This document shows, piece after piece, positions 55,192 to 63,950 of a DNA stretch of 64,000 nt (within the stretch, counting starts at the first letter, position 1; each line of letters opens with the position of its first letter). Location of the stretch: the NCBI RefSeq assembly GCF_021287045.1, contig NZ_JAJTBG010000008.1:178486-242485 (forward strand), written 5' to 3'. The translations under genes were made by a program, and so were the position numbers. Under the pieces are notes generated by a model. It was not told the DNA's origin. It saw only the letters and a list, made by a program, of their open reading frames with translations, and did no database searches. The stretch comes from Oryzomicrobium sp. GTDB lineage: Bacteria; Pseudomonadota; Gammaproteobacteria; Burkholderiales; Rhodocyclaceae.

Positions 55192-55857
55192 TCAGAAGCT
55201 GAAGGTGCTCGGCTGGGGCGCGCCTTGCAGGGCGGGCGCCACGGTCTCGAACAGGTTGAGGGTGGAGTAGGTGTGGGGGGCGGTGCAGGTAATGATCTGG
55301 GCTTCCATCACCGGGGCGGTGCCGACGATGGCGGCCAGGCGGCCACCGACCTTGAGCTGGGCAAGCAGGGCTTCCGGCAGCACCGGCACGGAACCAGAGA
55401 CGACGATCACGTCGTAGGGAGCGCCGGCGGACCAGCCTTGCAGGCCGTCGCCCACTTCGACGCGGGCGTTGGCGACGCCGGCGGCCTTGAGGTTGGCGGT
55501 GGCGGTCTTGGCCAGTTCGGGGTTGATCTCGATGGTGGTCACCTGGGCGGCCTTGGCGGCCAGCAGGGCGGCCATGTAGCCGCTGCCGGCGCCCACTTCG
55601 AGGGCCTTGTCGGTCTTCTTCACAGCCAGTTCCTGGAGCAGGCGGGCTTCGAGCTTGGGCTGGAGCATCACCTGGCCGTGGCCGATGGGCAGTTCCAGGT
55701 CGGCGAAGGCCAGGTCGCGGGAAGCGGCGGGCACGAACTCCTCGCGCTTGACCGCGAACAGCAGGTCGAGCACCGACGCATCGAGCACGTCCCAGGGACG
55801 AATCTGCTGCTCGACCATGTTGAAGCGGGCCTGCTCGATATTCAGTGTGCTTTCCAT
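55192..55857 (-). CDS. pcm: Protein-L-isoaspartate O-methyltransferase family
   Basis: This 221-residue SAM-dependent enzyme belongs to the family that repairs isoaspartyl residues in aged proteins. Family blocks are FNMVEQQIRPWDVLD, REEFVPAASRDLAFADLELPIG, MLQPKLEARLLQEL and SAM motif I LEVGAGSGYMAALLAAKA. The N-terminus, with an insertion around the DVLDASVLDLLF region, is the form common next to rhodanese and tolC genes, which may have diverged from true repair enzymes. Confidence 0.87.
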   Translation of the reverse strand: MESTLNIEQARFNMVEQQIRPWDVLDASVLDLLFAVKREEFVPAASRDLAFADLELPIGHGQVMLQPKLEARLLQELAVKKTDKALEVGAGSGYMAALLAAKAAQVTTIEINPELAKTATANLKAAGVANARVEVGDGLQGWSAGAPYDVIVVSGSVPVLPEALLAQLKVGGRLAAIVGTAPVMEAQIITCTAPHTYSTLNLFETVAPALQGAPQPSTFSF

Positions 55858-55942
55858 TTCCTTGCCTTCTCCATCGTTTCCCGAGGTTACGTTGCACCGG
55901 TGCGCCGTAGGCGGACCACGCGAGTTGCGCTAAACCTTGGGA

Positions 55943-58900
55943 TTATACCGCAGGGGCTTGACCCTCCTGCGCGGCCGGCTGGGGGCGGACCCGGAACCAG
56001 GCGGCATACAGGGCCGGCAGGTAGAGCAGGGTCAGCGCCGTGGCCACCAGCAGGCCGCCCATGATCGCCACCGCCATGGGGCCGAAGAAGGTGGAGCGGG
56101 TGAGCGGGATCATCGCCAGGATGGCCGTGGCGGCAGTCAGCACCACCGGGCGGAAGCGCCGCACCGTGGCCTCGACGATGGCCCGCCAGGGCGCCAGGCC
56201 GTGGCGGATGTCCTGCTCGATCTGATCCACCAGGATCACCGAGTTGCGCATGATCATGCCCAAGAGGGCGATGGTGCCGAGCATGGCGACGAAGCCGAAG
56301 GGGCGGTTGAAGAGCAGCAGGAACAGGGTCACGCCGATCAGCCCCAGGGGTGCGGTGAGTACCACCAGCATGGTGCGCGAGAAGCTGTTCAGCTGGACCA
56401 TCAGCACCGTCAGCACGGTGAAGATGAACAGGGGCATGCCGGCGGCCACCGACGACGAGCCCTTGGCCGCCTCTTCCACGGCCCCGCCGGTTTCCAGGGT
56501 GTAGCCCGGGGGCAGTTCGGCGCGGATCGGTTCCAGCTTGGGCTGCAACTGTTCGGTGACAGTGGGCGCCTGGATGCGGCTGTCGTAGATCTGGCCGCGC
56601 ACGGTGATGGTCGGCAGCCGGTTGCGCCGCCAGATCAGGCCGTCCTCCATCTCATAGCGCACCTTGGCCACCTGGGCCAAAGGCACGGTGCGTCCGGTCC
56701 GGGTCGGCACATTGAGGGTTTCCAGTTGCGACAGGTAGGTGCGCTCGCGCCGGTCGCCCCGCAACAGAACCTCGATGGTGCGGTTCTTCTCGCGGAACTC
56801 GGTGGCCTTCAGGCCGATCAGGGCGGTGTTGAGCAGTTGGGCCAATTCGCTGGTGGACACGCCGAGCTGGCGCGCCTTGTCCTGATCCACCTCGAGGCGC
56901 AGCACCTTGGACGGCTCGTCCCAGTCGAACTGCACGTCGGACAGGTGGGGGTTGGCGCGCATCGCCGCCGCCACTTTCTCAGCCTGGGCGCGCAGGGTGG
57001 GCAGGTGCTCGCCGCTGACCCGGAACTGGACCGGGAAACCCACCGGCGGGCCATTCTCCAGGCGGGTGATGTTGGCCCGTACCGGGGCAAAGCCGGCGTC
57101 GTCGCGGAACAGGGCGATCAGGTGGTCGCGCAGCCCCTCCCGGTCCTCGATGCTGCGGGTCAGCACCACGAACTGGGCGAAGGCGGTCTGGGGCAACTGC
57201 TGGTCCAGGGGCAGGTAGAAGCGTGGGCTGCCGGTGCCGACCCAGGCCACGTAGTTCTCCACACCGGCCTCCTTGGCCAGCATGGTTTCCAGGCGCTGCA
57301 CCACCTGTTCGGTGGCGGTGAACGACGAGCCCTCGGGCAGGCGCAGGTCCACCATCAGCTCCAGCCGGGTCGAGCTGGGGAAGAACTGCTGCTGGACGAA
57401 GCGGAAGCCCACCAGCGCCGTGACGAACACCGCCAGGGTGGCGGCGATCACCAGCCAGCGGCGCTTGACGCACCAGTCCACCAGGGTGCGGAAGCGGTGG
57501 TAGAAGGGGGTGTTGTAGATTTCCTCGGGATGGGCGTGGTGGTCCTCGACCCGGGAGGCGGTGGCCTTCTCCAGCCAGCCGTTCACCCGGGATTCCAGGC
57601 GCGGGAAGCGGGTCGACAGCCGGGCCAGCAGCGGGTGCAGCCAGCGCTGGCGCAGCCGGTAGGAGAGCCGGCTCTCCCGGGGTGCCAGGGGGTCGGGCAG
57701 CATGTGGTAGCCCAGGTAGGGGATCACCACCACCGCCGCCACCCAGGAGGTGAGCAGGGCAATGGCGTTCACCTGGAAGATCGAGCGGGTGTATTCGCCG
57801 GTGGCCGACTGGGCGGTGGCGATCGGCAGGAAGCCGGCCACGGTGACCAGGGTGCCGGAGAGCATCGGACCGGCGGTGGAGGTGTAGGCGAAGGCTGCCG
57901 CCTTGGTGCGCTCCCAGCCCTGCTCCATCTTCACCACCATCATCTCCACGGCGATGATGGCGTCGTCCACCAGCAGGCCCAGGGCCAGCACCAGCGCCCC
58001 CAGGGAAATCTTGTGCAGGCCCACGCCGAAGTACTGCATGAGCAGGAAGGTGGCGGCCAGCACCAGGGGGATCGACACCGCCACCACCAGGCCGGTGCGC
58101 AACCCCAGGGAGAAGAAGCAGGTGATCAGCACGATGATCACCGCCTCGGCCAGGGAGCGCACGAATTCGTTGATCGAGCGCTGTACCGCCTTGGGCTGGC
58201 TGGCCACCTCGCGCAGTTCCAGCCCGGCGGGCAAGTTGGCCTTGAAGCGGGCGGCCTCCTCCTCCAGGGCCTTGCCCAGGCGGATGATGTCACCCCCCGG
58301 GGCCATGGACACGCCCAGGCCCAGGGCCGGCTGGCCCATGAAGCGCATGCGCGGCTGGGCCGGCTCGGCGTAGCCGCGCTTGACCTCGGCAATGTCGCCC
58401 AGGCGGATCAGCCGGTTGCCGGCGCGGAGCGTAGTGTCGCGCACTGTCGCCACCGTGTCGTAAGCGCCGGAGAGGCGCAGCCGCACCCGGTCCTCGCCGG
58501 TCTCGAAGAAACCGGGTTCGGTCACCGCGTTCTGGCGCGCCAGGGCGTCGGTGATGGCGGTCAGGTCCAGACCCAGGTTGGCCAGCTTGATGTTGGACAG
58601 TTCGACGTAGATCTTGTCGTCCTGGTCGCCGAACAGCTCCACCTTGGCCACGTCCTTGATCTGCAGCAGCCGGTTGCGGATGCGGTCAGCGTAGTCGCGC
58701 AGCTCGGTGGGGGTGTAGCCCTCGCCGGTCAGGGCGTAGATGTTGCCGAAGGTGTCGCCGAACTCGTCGTTGAAGTAGGGCCCCTGAGTGCCGGCGGGCA
58801 GTTGGTAGCGCATGTCGCCGACCCGCTTGCGCACCTGGTAGAACAGGTCCGGCACCTGGGCCGGCGGCGTGGAATCCTTGGCCTGGAAGATCACCACCGA

Positions 58901-59176
58901 TTCGCCGGGCCGCGAATAGCTGCGCAGGATGTCCACCTGGGGCGCCTGTTGCAGGGTCTTTTCGATCTTATCGGTGACCTGCTGCTCCACCTCCCGGGCG
59001 CTGGCGCCGGGCCAGTTGGTGCGCACCACCATCACCTTGAAGGTGAACGGCGGGTCTTCCGACTGGCCCAGCTTGCCGTAGGCGAGCACGCCCAGCAGGG
59101 CCAGGACGAAGATCAGGTAGCGCACCAAGGGCTGGTGCGCCAGGGCCCATTCGGACAGATTGAAGCGGCCGGTCAC
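55943..59176 (-). CDS. RND multidrug efflux permease (AcrB/HAE type)
   Basis: This is a 1077-residue proton-driven pump. The N-terminus has NLSEWALAHQPLVRYLIFVL and WPGASAREVEQQVTDKIEKT. TM4, near residue 402, reads LGLLVDDAIIAVEMM, with the paired Asp residues of drug exporters in place of the single-Asp pattern of metal pumps. Twelve membrane segments and two large periplasmic loops fit the family. The start is GTG overlapping the adaptor stop (GTGA). A membrane-fusion protein and TetR repressor lie upstream on the same strand. Confidence 0.93.
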   Translation of the reverse strand: MTGRFNLSEWALAHQPLVRYLIFVLALLGVLAYGKLGQSEDPPFTFKVMVVRTNWPGASAREVEQQVTDKIEKTLQQAPQVDILRSYSRPGESVVIFQAKDSTPPAQVPDLFYQVRKRVGDMRYQLPAGTQGPYFNDEFGDTFGNIYALTGEGYTPTELRDYADRIRNRLLQIKDVAKVELFGDQDDKIYVELSNIKLANLGLDLTAITDALARQNAVTEPGFFETGEDRVRLRLSGAYDTVATVRDTTLRAGNRLIRLGDIAEVKRGYAEPAQPRMRFMGQPALGLGVSMAPGGDIIRLGKALEEEAARFKANLPAGLELREVASQPKAVQRSINEFVRSLAEAVIIVLITCFFSLGLRTGLVVAVSIPLVLAATFLLMQYFGVGLHKISLGALVLALGLLVDDAIIAVEMMVVKMEQGWERTKAAAFAYTSTAGPMLSGTLVTVAGFLPIATAQSATGEYTRSIFQVNAIALLTSWVAAVVVIPYLGYHMLPDPLAPRESRLSYRLRQRWLHPLLARLSTRFPRLESRVNGWLEKATASRVEDHHAHPEEIYNTPFYHRFRTLVDWCVKRRWLVIAATLAVFVTALVGFRFVQQQFFPSSTRLELMVDLRLPEGSSFTATEQVVQRLETMLAKEAGVENYVAWVGTGSPRFYLPLDQQLPQTAFAQFVVLTRSIEDREGLRDHLIALFRDDAGFAPVRANITRLENGPPVGFPVQFRVSGEHLPTLRAQAEKVAAAMRANPHLSDVQFDWDEPSKVLRLEVDQDKARQLGVSTSELAQLLNTALIGLKATEFREKNRTIEVLLRGDRRERTYLSQLETLNVPTRTGRTVPLAQVAKVRYEMEDGLIWRRNRLPTITVRGQIYDSRIQAPTVTEQLQPKLEPIRAELPPGYTLETGGAVEEAAKGSSSVAAGMPLFIFTVLTVLMVQLNSFSRTMLVVLTAPLGLIGVTLFLLLFNRPFGFVAMLGTIALLGMIMRNSVILVDQIEQDIRHGLAPWRAIVEATVRRFRPVVLTAATAILAMIPLTRSTFFGPMAVAIMGGLLVATALTLLYLPALYAAWFRVRPQPAAQEGQAPAV

Positions 59177-60357
59177 TTGGCGCTCCCGGCGGCCGGCGCC
59201 GTGGCTGCGGTAAGGGCCACCGGCGCCTCGCCGGGCAGGCTGGCGGGACGCACGGTCTGGCCGGGCAGGAGCTTATGCCCGCCATGGGATACCACCCAGT
59301 CGCCGGGGCGCACCTGGCCGCTCACCACCACCCCGTCCTCCCGGTATTGGCGCACCTGCACCGGCCGGGCCTCGGCCCGGGCGGACTGCCCCGCCGCCGC
59401 GGCCGGAGCGGCCACCACCCATACCACCTCGTTGCCGCCGCTGCGCACCAGGGCGCCCGGCGGCACCAGCACGGCGCCGTCGTCCCGGGCGCCACCCACC
59501 AACACGGTGGCTGTCATGCCCAGCAGCACGGCGGATTCATCGGCCTTGGCCGGCTTCAGCCGTACCTTGACGACGAAGGTCCGGCTGGCGGCTTCGCCGG
59601 CGGGGGCGATTTCCCGCACCTCGCCGGGAATCAGGGGCTGGGGCCGGGCCCACAGACTGACCAGCACCGGCTCACCGACCTTGAAGGCGCCCACCTGGGA
59701 TTCGCTGGCAGCGATCACCACGTCCTTGTCCCCGTCCGGCGCCAGGCGCACCACGGCTTGGCCGGCGGACACCACCTGGCCCTGCTCGGCGTAGTACTGG
59801 GTGACCACCCCGGGCACGTCGGCCACCAGGGCCGCATAGCCGGACTGGTTGCCGGCCACCGCCGCCTGGGCGCGGGACGCCTCGACCCGGGCCACGGCGG
59901 CATCGTAGGCCGCCTGCTTCTGGTCCAGGGCGGCCTGGCTGATGAAATTCTGGGCGCGCAGCGCCCGGTTACGGGCGATGTCGGCCTGGGCCAGTTTCAG
60001 ATCCGCCTCGGCCTGGGCCGTCTGGGCCCGGGCGGCGGCGGCGGACAGGCGGACGTCTTCGGGATCGAGCCGGGCCAGCACGTCGCCGGGCTTCACCCGG
60101 CTGCCCGGGTCCACCAGGCGGATCGCCAGCTTGCCGGCGATACGGAAGGCCAGGTCGGCCTCGCGGCGCGCCCGCACTTCGCCGGAGAACACCTGGCCGC
60201 CCAGAGGCGCCGGCTGGGCCGCCGCCACCAGCACCGGCGTGGGTGGCACGGCGGTGGGCGCCTCCCGGGAGCAGGCCGAGGCCAGCAGGACCAGCAGGGG
60301 CAGAACCGCACAGAGAGGCCGGGCGGGCCGGAACGGCAGGGCGGGGAGTCGGGTCAT
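59173..60357 (-). CDS. RND periplasmic adaptor lipoprotein
   Basis: This 394-residue membrane-fusion protein has a lipoprotein signal with lipobox LASAC (Cys near 29). The N-terminal lipoyl half shows FSGEVRARREADLAFRIAGK and VDPGSRVKPGDVLARLDPED. A long helical hairpin (about residues 85-140) is followed by the second half (VADVPGVVTQYYAEQGQVVSAGQAV). No Shine-Dalgarno is visible before the ATG at 60357; the upstream bases are pyrimidine-rich, so translation may start unconventionally or at another codon. Confidence 0.9.
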   Translation of the reverse strand: MTRLPALPFRPARPLCAVLPLLVLLASACSREAPTAVPPTPVLVAAAQPAPLGGQVFSGEVRARREADLAFRIAGKLAIRLVDPGSRVKPGDVLARLDPEDVRLSAAAARAQTAQAEADLKLAQADIARNRALRAQNFISQAALDQKQAAYDAAVARVEASRAQAAVAGNQSGYAALVADVPGVVTQYYAEQGQVVSAGQAVVRLAPDGDKDVVIAASESQVGAFKVGEPVLVSLWARPQPLIPGEVREIAPAGEAASRTFVVKVRLKPAKADESAVLLGMTATVLVGGARDDGAVLVPPGALVRSGGNEVVWVVAAPAAAAGQSARAEARPVQVRQYREDGVVVSGQVRPGDWVVSHGGHKLLPGQTVRPASLPGEAPVALTAATAPAAGSAK

Positions 60358-60425
60358 GGCGAAAAAGAGGGAAAGGCGGGAAGGACGGAAGACGGGCCGG
60401 ACTTGTGCGGGCTGGCGGCGCCGGG

Positions 60426-61088
60426 TCAGCCCCGGCAGCGTAGGCCGTCCAGGGCGATGTCCAGGTGGGTGCGCAGGTAGCGCTCGGTGTCGTAGCTGGC
60501 GTCGGACGGGCAGCACGGCCCCATGGAGTAGCGCCAGATGGCCAGCATGAGCAGGGGGGCGATGACCACGTCGATGGCCGTATCCACGTCCACACCGCGG
60601 AATTCGCCGGCGGCCATGCCCCGCTCCAGGGTCAGGGCGAGCAGGCGACGGCCGGGAACGATCACGTTCTGGTAGTAGTACTCGGCCACGGAAGGAAAAT
60701 TGCGCGCCTCGCTGATCATCAGCTTGGGAATGCCCCCCAGAGGGCCCTCGCCGATCAGCGCCCACCAGGCCTTGAGCAACTCCTCGAGCAGGGCCGAGGC
60801 GGAGCCTTGATAGGCCGCCACCCGGGCTCCAGCCTCTTTCAACGCCGGGACGATGCCCTCCCGGATCACCGCCTCGAACAGGGCTTCCTTGCTGTCGAAG
60901 TACAGGTACAGGGTGCCCTTGGACACGCCGGCCCGGGCCGCCACGTCGTCCAGGCGGGTGGCGGCGAAGCCGTGCTCGACGAACAGCGCCAGCGCCGCCG
61001 CCATCAATTCCTGGGGGCGGGCTTCCTTGCGCCGGCGCCGGGGCGCCGCTTCGGTGGCGGAAGCGTTCGTGTCGGAGGGGGGCGTCAT
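60426..61088 (-). CDS. TetR-family transcriptional regulator
   Basis: This 220-residue repressor has an N-terminal basic tail and a helix-turn-helix (ALFVEHGFAATRLDDVAARA and GVSKGTLYLYFDSKEALFEAV), followed by a helical ligand-binding domain with a TetR_C-type end (CPSDASYDTERYLRTHLDIALDGL). It is the first gene of the regulator-adaptor-pump operon, 68 bases before the adaptor. A palindrome just upstream of its start codon suggests autoregulation and control of the pump. Confidence 0.92.
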   Translation of the reverse strand: MTPPSDTNASATEAAPRRRRKEARPQELMAAALALFVEHGFAATRLDDVAARAGVSKGTLYLYFDSKEALFEAVIREGIVPALKEAGARVAAYQGSASALLEELLKAWWALIGEGPLGGIPKLMISEARNFPSVAEYYYQNVIVPGRRLLALTLERGMAAGEFRGVDVDTAIDVVIAPLLMLAIWRYSMGPCCPSDASYDTERYLRTHLDIALDGLRCRG

Positions 61089-61097
61089 GACGTTAAG

Positions 61098-61124
61098 TTA
61101 GTTACTGATCAGTCAGTAAACTAA
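61098..61124 (-). promoter_or_regulatory. Palindromic operator of the TetR-regulated efflux operon
   Basis: TTAGTTACTGA, TCAG, TCAGTAAACTAA form a near-perfect inverted repeat 10 bases upstream of the tetR start. This is the size and position of a TetR-family operator. Confidence 0.7.
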
Positions 61125-61217
61125 ATGACACGTCCTTGTCCGTCAAACCTTTTTTGCTGTCCGGTACCGGACACCGCCTCACGGCATCGGTACCTGGCCG
61201 CGACCGGCAATGAAAAA

Positions 61218-61239
61218 GGGCGCTGCCGAAGCAGCGCCC
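61218..61239 (-). terminator. Rho-independent terminator after the carbonic anhydrase gene
   Basis: Perfect 9-base arms (GGGCGCTGC / GCAGCGCCC) around a 4-base loop are followed on the minus strand by TTTTTCA, 43 bases past the stop. Confidence 0.82.
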
Positions 61240-61281
61240 CTTGTACGGAACCCGGAACGCCCCGGGGCCACTTTCTCCGGC

Positions 61282-62790
61282 TTAGCGGCTTTCCTTGATC
61301 AGCCGGCCGTTGCCCGCCTGCACGGGGCGGGCGTTGTTGCGGTAGAGGCGGCTGAAGATGCCGATCTGTTCGGCGGCGATCGGCGCCGGCTGGCGAATCA
61401 CCAGCCACAGCACGCCCTCGGTGCACGGCGGGGTGGTGAGGGAGCCCATGTAGGCGAAGTAGCCCCGATCCTTGGGCAACAGGCTGGCCGGGTCCAGGGT
61501 GGCGGTGGTGGGCTGGAACTCGTCCTGTTTTTCCAGCGGCAGGTTGTTCCACAGGGTCTGGATGGTCGGATTGAGGGCGCCCCGTTCGAGCAGCACCGCC
61601 ACCACCGCCAGCCGGCCGTCGGCGGACTGGTGCACCAGGTGGGCCACCATGTCGAAGTCCCGGCCGTTGATCAGTTCCTCGCTGGGCCGGTGGAAATGGA
61701 ACTGGCGCAGCCGGTAGGTCCGCCCCATCACCGTGATGAAGTTGTTGCCCAGGGGCGTGACCTGGATGGTGTGGCCGTTGTCCACGATACGGAAGGGCGC
61801 ATCCTCGTACTGGAACTGGATCGGGTCCTGATCCACCTGGATGGTGTCGCGCAGGTCGATGGGGGACTGGCGGGCGCCCTTGGCGCACAGCGAGAACTCG
61901 GGCTTGAGCCGGCCCCAGTTCTCCGGCCCGCCCAGGCCCTCGTAGTCCCAATGCACCTCGACCTCCCGGGGCGGCGGCGCGCGCCGCGCCACTGCCGCCC
62001 GGGGCGCCGGAGCCTTGGCCATGCGCGCCTCCAGGGTGGCGGCCGGATCGGCGGCCGCCGCCGGCACGGGGGCCTCGGTGGCGGCAACCTTCTTCATCGC
62101 CTTCTTGGTTTCCTTGGCCAGCAGCGCGTCGTTGGCCTTTTGCAGGTCGAAGGACGCCACTTCCATCACCCGGCCGGCGGCTCGCTCGGCCTCGCGGCGC
62201 ACTTCGCCGGGGGTCTGGGGACGGCAGATTTCGCGCAGCAGCCGGTCTTCGATGCTGCCGCCGCGTACCGGCAGCTCGGCGGCGGCCTTCACGTCCTCCT
62301 CCCGCAGCACCTCGCCGTCGGCGCGCAGGAAGGAACGTTTCAGGGTAGCGAAGGTGCGGTTGGAGCAGTCGTAGCGGTTGTAGGCCTGGACCACCTTGTA
62401 GGCGGCCGAGCTGCGCGGGTCCGGCACTTCCTTGTCGAGGACGATGCGGCCCCAGGCCACGGTCTTGCCAGTTTCGTCCTTCTTGATGCTGGCCCGGTCG
62501 ATGTCCACCCGCCGACCGGTCTCGCTGATCAGGGAGCGCCAATCCGGCGCGGCAGCGGCAGGCGCGGGGGCCGCCGACTTGGCGTCCGGCGCGGCCTTGG
62601 CCACCACCGCCGGGCCGTCCAGGCGCATCTCGGTGATCGGCTTGACGTTCTTGCGCTGCCCCTCGGCCTGAGCCGCCCCAGGCAGCAGCGCGGCCGCGCC
62701 CAGGGCGGCCGCGAGCAGGCACGCGCCCAGGCGCCGAGGGGCGCGGACGCCCTCGGCCTGGCGGATGATGCCGATTCGCGATTGGATCAT
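61282..62790 (-). CDS. Alpha-carbonic anhydrase with N-terminal adhesin-E/CNP1-like domain
   Basis: This is a 502-residue exported protein. A signal peptide (about residues 18-43, ending GAAQAEG) is followed by a domain at about 83-190 (DWRSLISETGRRVDIDRASI, YKVVQAYNRYDCSNRTFATL) resembling CNP1/surface-adhesin-E proteins. A charged linker leads to an alpha-type carbonic anhydrase at about 280-500. The zinc histidines are His365 and His367 (QFHFHRPSEE) and His384 (AHLVHQ). SLTTPPCTEGVLW carries the active-site Thr. The Glu usually two residues before the third His appears as Val382. Bicarbonate/CO2 interconversion in the periplasm is likely; the first domain's role is unknown. Confidence 0.88.
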   Translation of the reverse strand: MIQSRIGIIRQAEGVRAPRRLGACLLAAALGAAALLPGAAQAEGQRKNVKPITEMRLDGPAVVAKAAPDAKSAAPAPAAAAPDWRSLISETGRRVDIDRASIKKDETGKTVAWGRIVLDKEVPDPRSSAAYKVVQAYNRYDCSNRTFATLKRSFLRADGEVLREEDVKAAAELPVRGGSIEDRLLREICRPQTPGEVRREAERAAGRVMEVASFDLQKANDALLAKETKKAMKKVAATEAPVPAAAADPAATLEARMAKAPAPRAAVARRAPPPREVEVHWDYEGLGGPENWGRLKPEFSLCAKGARQSPIDLRDTIQVDQDPIQFQYEDAPFRIVDNGHTIQVTPLGNNFITVMGRTYRLRQFHFHRPSEELINGRDFDMVAHLVHQSADGRLAVVAVLLERGALNPTIQTLWNNLPLEKQDEFQPTTATLDPASLLPKDRGYFAYMGSLTTPPCTEGVLWLVIRQPAPIAAEQIGIFSRLYRNNARPVQAGNGRLIKESR

Positions 62791-62894
62791 TTGAGTTCCC
62801 CGGGACAGCGGCGGAAATTATTGGTCTACGTCGGTTTTACGGCCTGCCAATAGGAAACTTGAGGGCACAGCGCTTTTCCAGTACCGTGCGGTTC

Positions 62895-62979
62895 CACGTT
62901 AGGGGTGCCGCCCGGATGGGCTGGGCGGCTGAGAGAGTCCCTTGGAACCTGATCCGGGTCATGCCGGCGAAGGGAAACG
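62895..62979 (+). promoter_or_regulatory. TPP riboswitch
   Basis: The thi-box elements are present: GGGGTGCC, GGCTGAGA (62927-62934), ACCTGATC (62947-62954) and ATGCCGGCGAAGGGAA (62961-62976), with CGTT/AACG able to close the outer stem. The end overlaps the ribosome site of thiD, only 2 bases before its ATG, so TPP binding should block translation. Confidence 0.95.
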
Positions 62980-62981
62980 CC

Positions 62982-63878
62982 ATGCCGCCAGCCATTATCC
63001 TGCCAGAAACTGACGTCCTCGCGACGTCCCCCTCGTCTTCCCCCTCCGCCCCGGGCGCCCGCCCGGCGGTGCCGCCCAACGTCGTGACCATCGCCGGGGT
63101 CGATCCCTCCGGCGGTGCCGGCGTGCTGGCCGACCTGAAAGCCTTTTCCGCCCTGGGCGCCTACGGCAGCGCCGTGATTGCCGCCCTGACCGCCCAGAAC
63201 ACTCAGGGCGTCGCCGGCGTGCACGTCCCACCCACCGATTTCCTGGCGCTGCAGATCGACACCCTGTTCGCCGACGTGGCCATTGCCGCCGCCAAGACCG
63301 GCATGCTCGGCACCCCGGCGGTAGTGCGCACCGTGGCCGAGGGCTTCGCCAAGTGGCGCCCGGCCCAGGTGGTGGTGGACCCGGTGATGGTGGCCAAGAG
63401 CGGCGACAAGCTGCTTTCCGACGAATCCATCGGCCTGATCAAGGAGGCCCTGCTGCCCCAGGCCACGGTGATCACCCCCAACCTGCCGGAAGCGGCGGTG
63501 CTGGTGGAGATCGGCCACCCGGAGTCGGTGCGCGAAATGTACAAGGCCGCCGAGAAGCTGCGCCGCCTGCTGCCCGACGACGGCCGGCGCTGGGTGCTGC
63601 TCAAGGGCGGCCACCTGCCCGGCGACGACCTGACCGACCTGCTCTTCGACGGCGACCGCATGATCGAATTCGAAGGCCGCCGCCTGCCCACCCGCAACAC
63701 CCACGGCACCGGCTGCACCCTGTCGGCGGCCATCGCCGCTCTGCTGCCGCAGCGCCCCGACGTACCCGCCGCCGTAGCCGATGCCCGGACCTATCTCAAC
63801 CGGGCCATCGCCGAAAGCGGCCGGCTCCGGGTCGGCAGCGGCCACGGCCCGACCCATCACTTTCACGCCTGGTGGTGA
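62982..63878 (+). CDS. thiD: Hydroxymethylpyrimidine/phosphomethylpyrimidine kinase
   Basis: This 298-residue ribokinase-fold enzyme phosphorylates HMP and HMP-phosphate in thiamine synthesis. Typical blocks are VVTIAGVDPSGGAGVLADLK, VVDPVMVAKSGDKLL, VITPNLPEAAVL and NTHGTGCTLSAAIAALLP with the catalytic Asp/Gly loop. About 30 extra N-terminal residues precede the core. The ATG at 62982 directly follows the riboswitch; the upstream in-frame ATG at 62859 lies before it and is rejected. Confidence 0.95.
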   Translation: MPPAIILPETDVLATSPSSSPSAPGARPAVPPNVVTIAGVDPSGGAGVLADLKAFSALGAYGSAVIAALTAQNTQGVAGVHVPPTDFLALQIDTLFADVAIAAAKTGMLGTPAVVRTVAEGFAKWRPAQVVVDPVMVAKSGDKLLSDESIGLIKEALLPQATVITPNLPEAAVLVEIGHPESVREMYKAAEKLRRLLPDDGRRWVLLKGGHLPGDDLTDLLFDGDRMIEFEGRRLPTRNTHGTGCTLSAAIAALLPQRPDVPAAVADARTYLNRAIAESGRLRVGSGHGPTHHFHAWW

Positions 63879-63950
63879 GCGCCCACTTGCGCTAAAACCA
63901 TCGTTCTTATTAGCCTCTTCGCACCACCCTGCCCCACCGGGAGTTTCCCC

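Noticed and set aside
53190-55202. A 670-residue plus-strand frame
   Set aside because: It begins in the repeat island and then runs antisense to tolC and the rhodanese gene.
55937-59794. A 1285-residue plus-strand open frame
   Set aside because: It is antisense to the AcrB-type pump and its adaptor; no domain or ribosome site supports it.
62859-62981. N-terminal extension of thiD
   Set aside because: The extra residues would be encoded by the TPP riboswitch itself.
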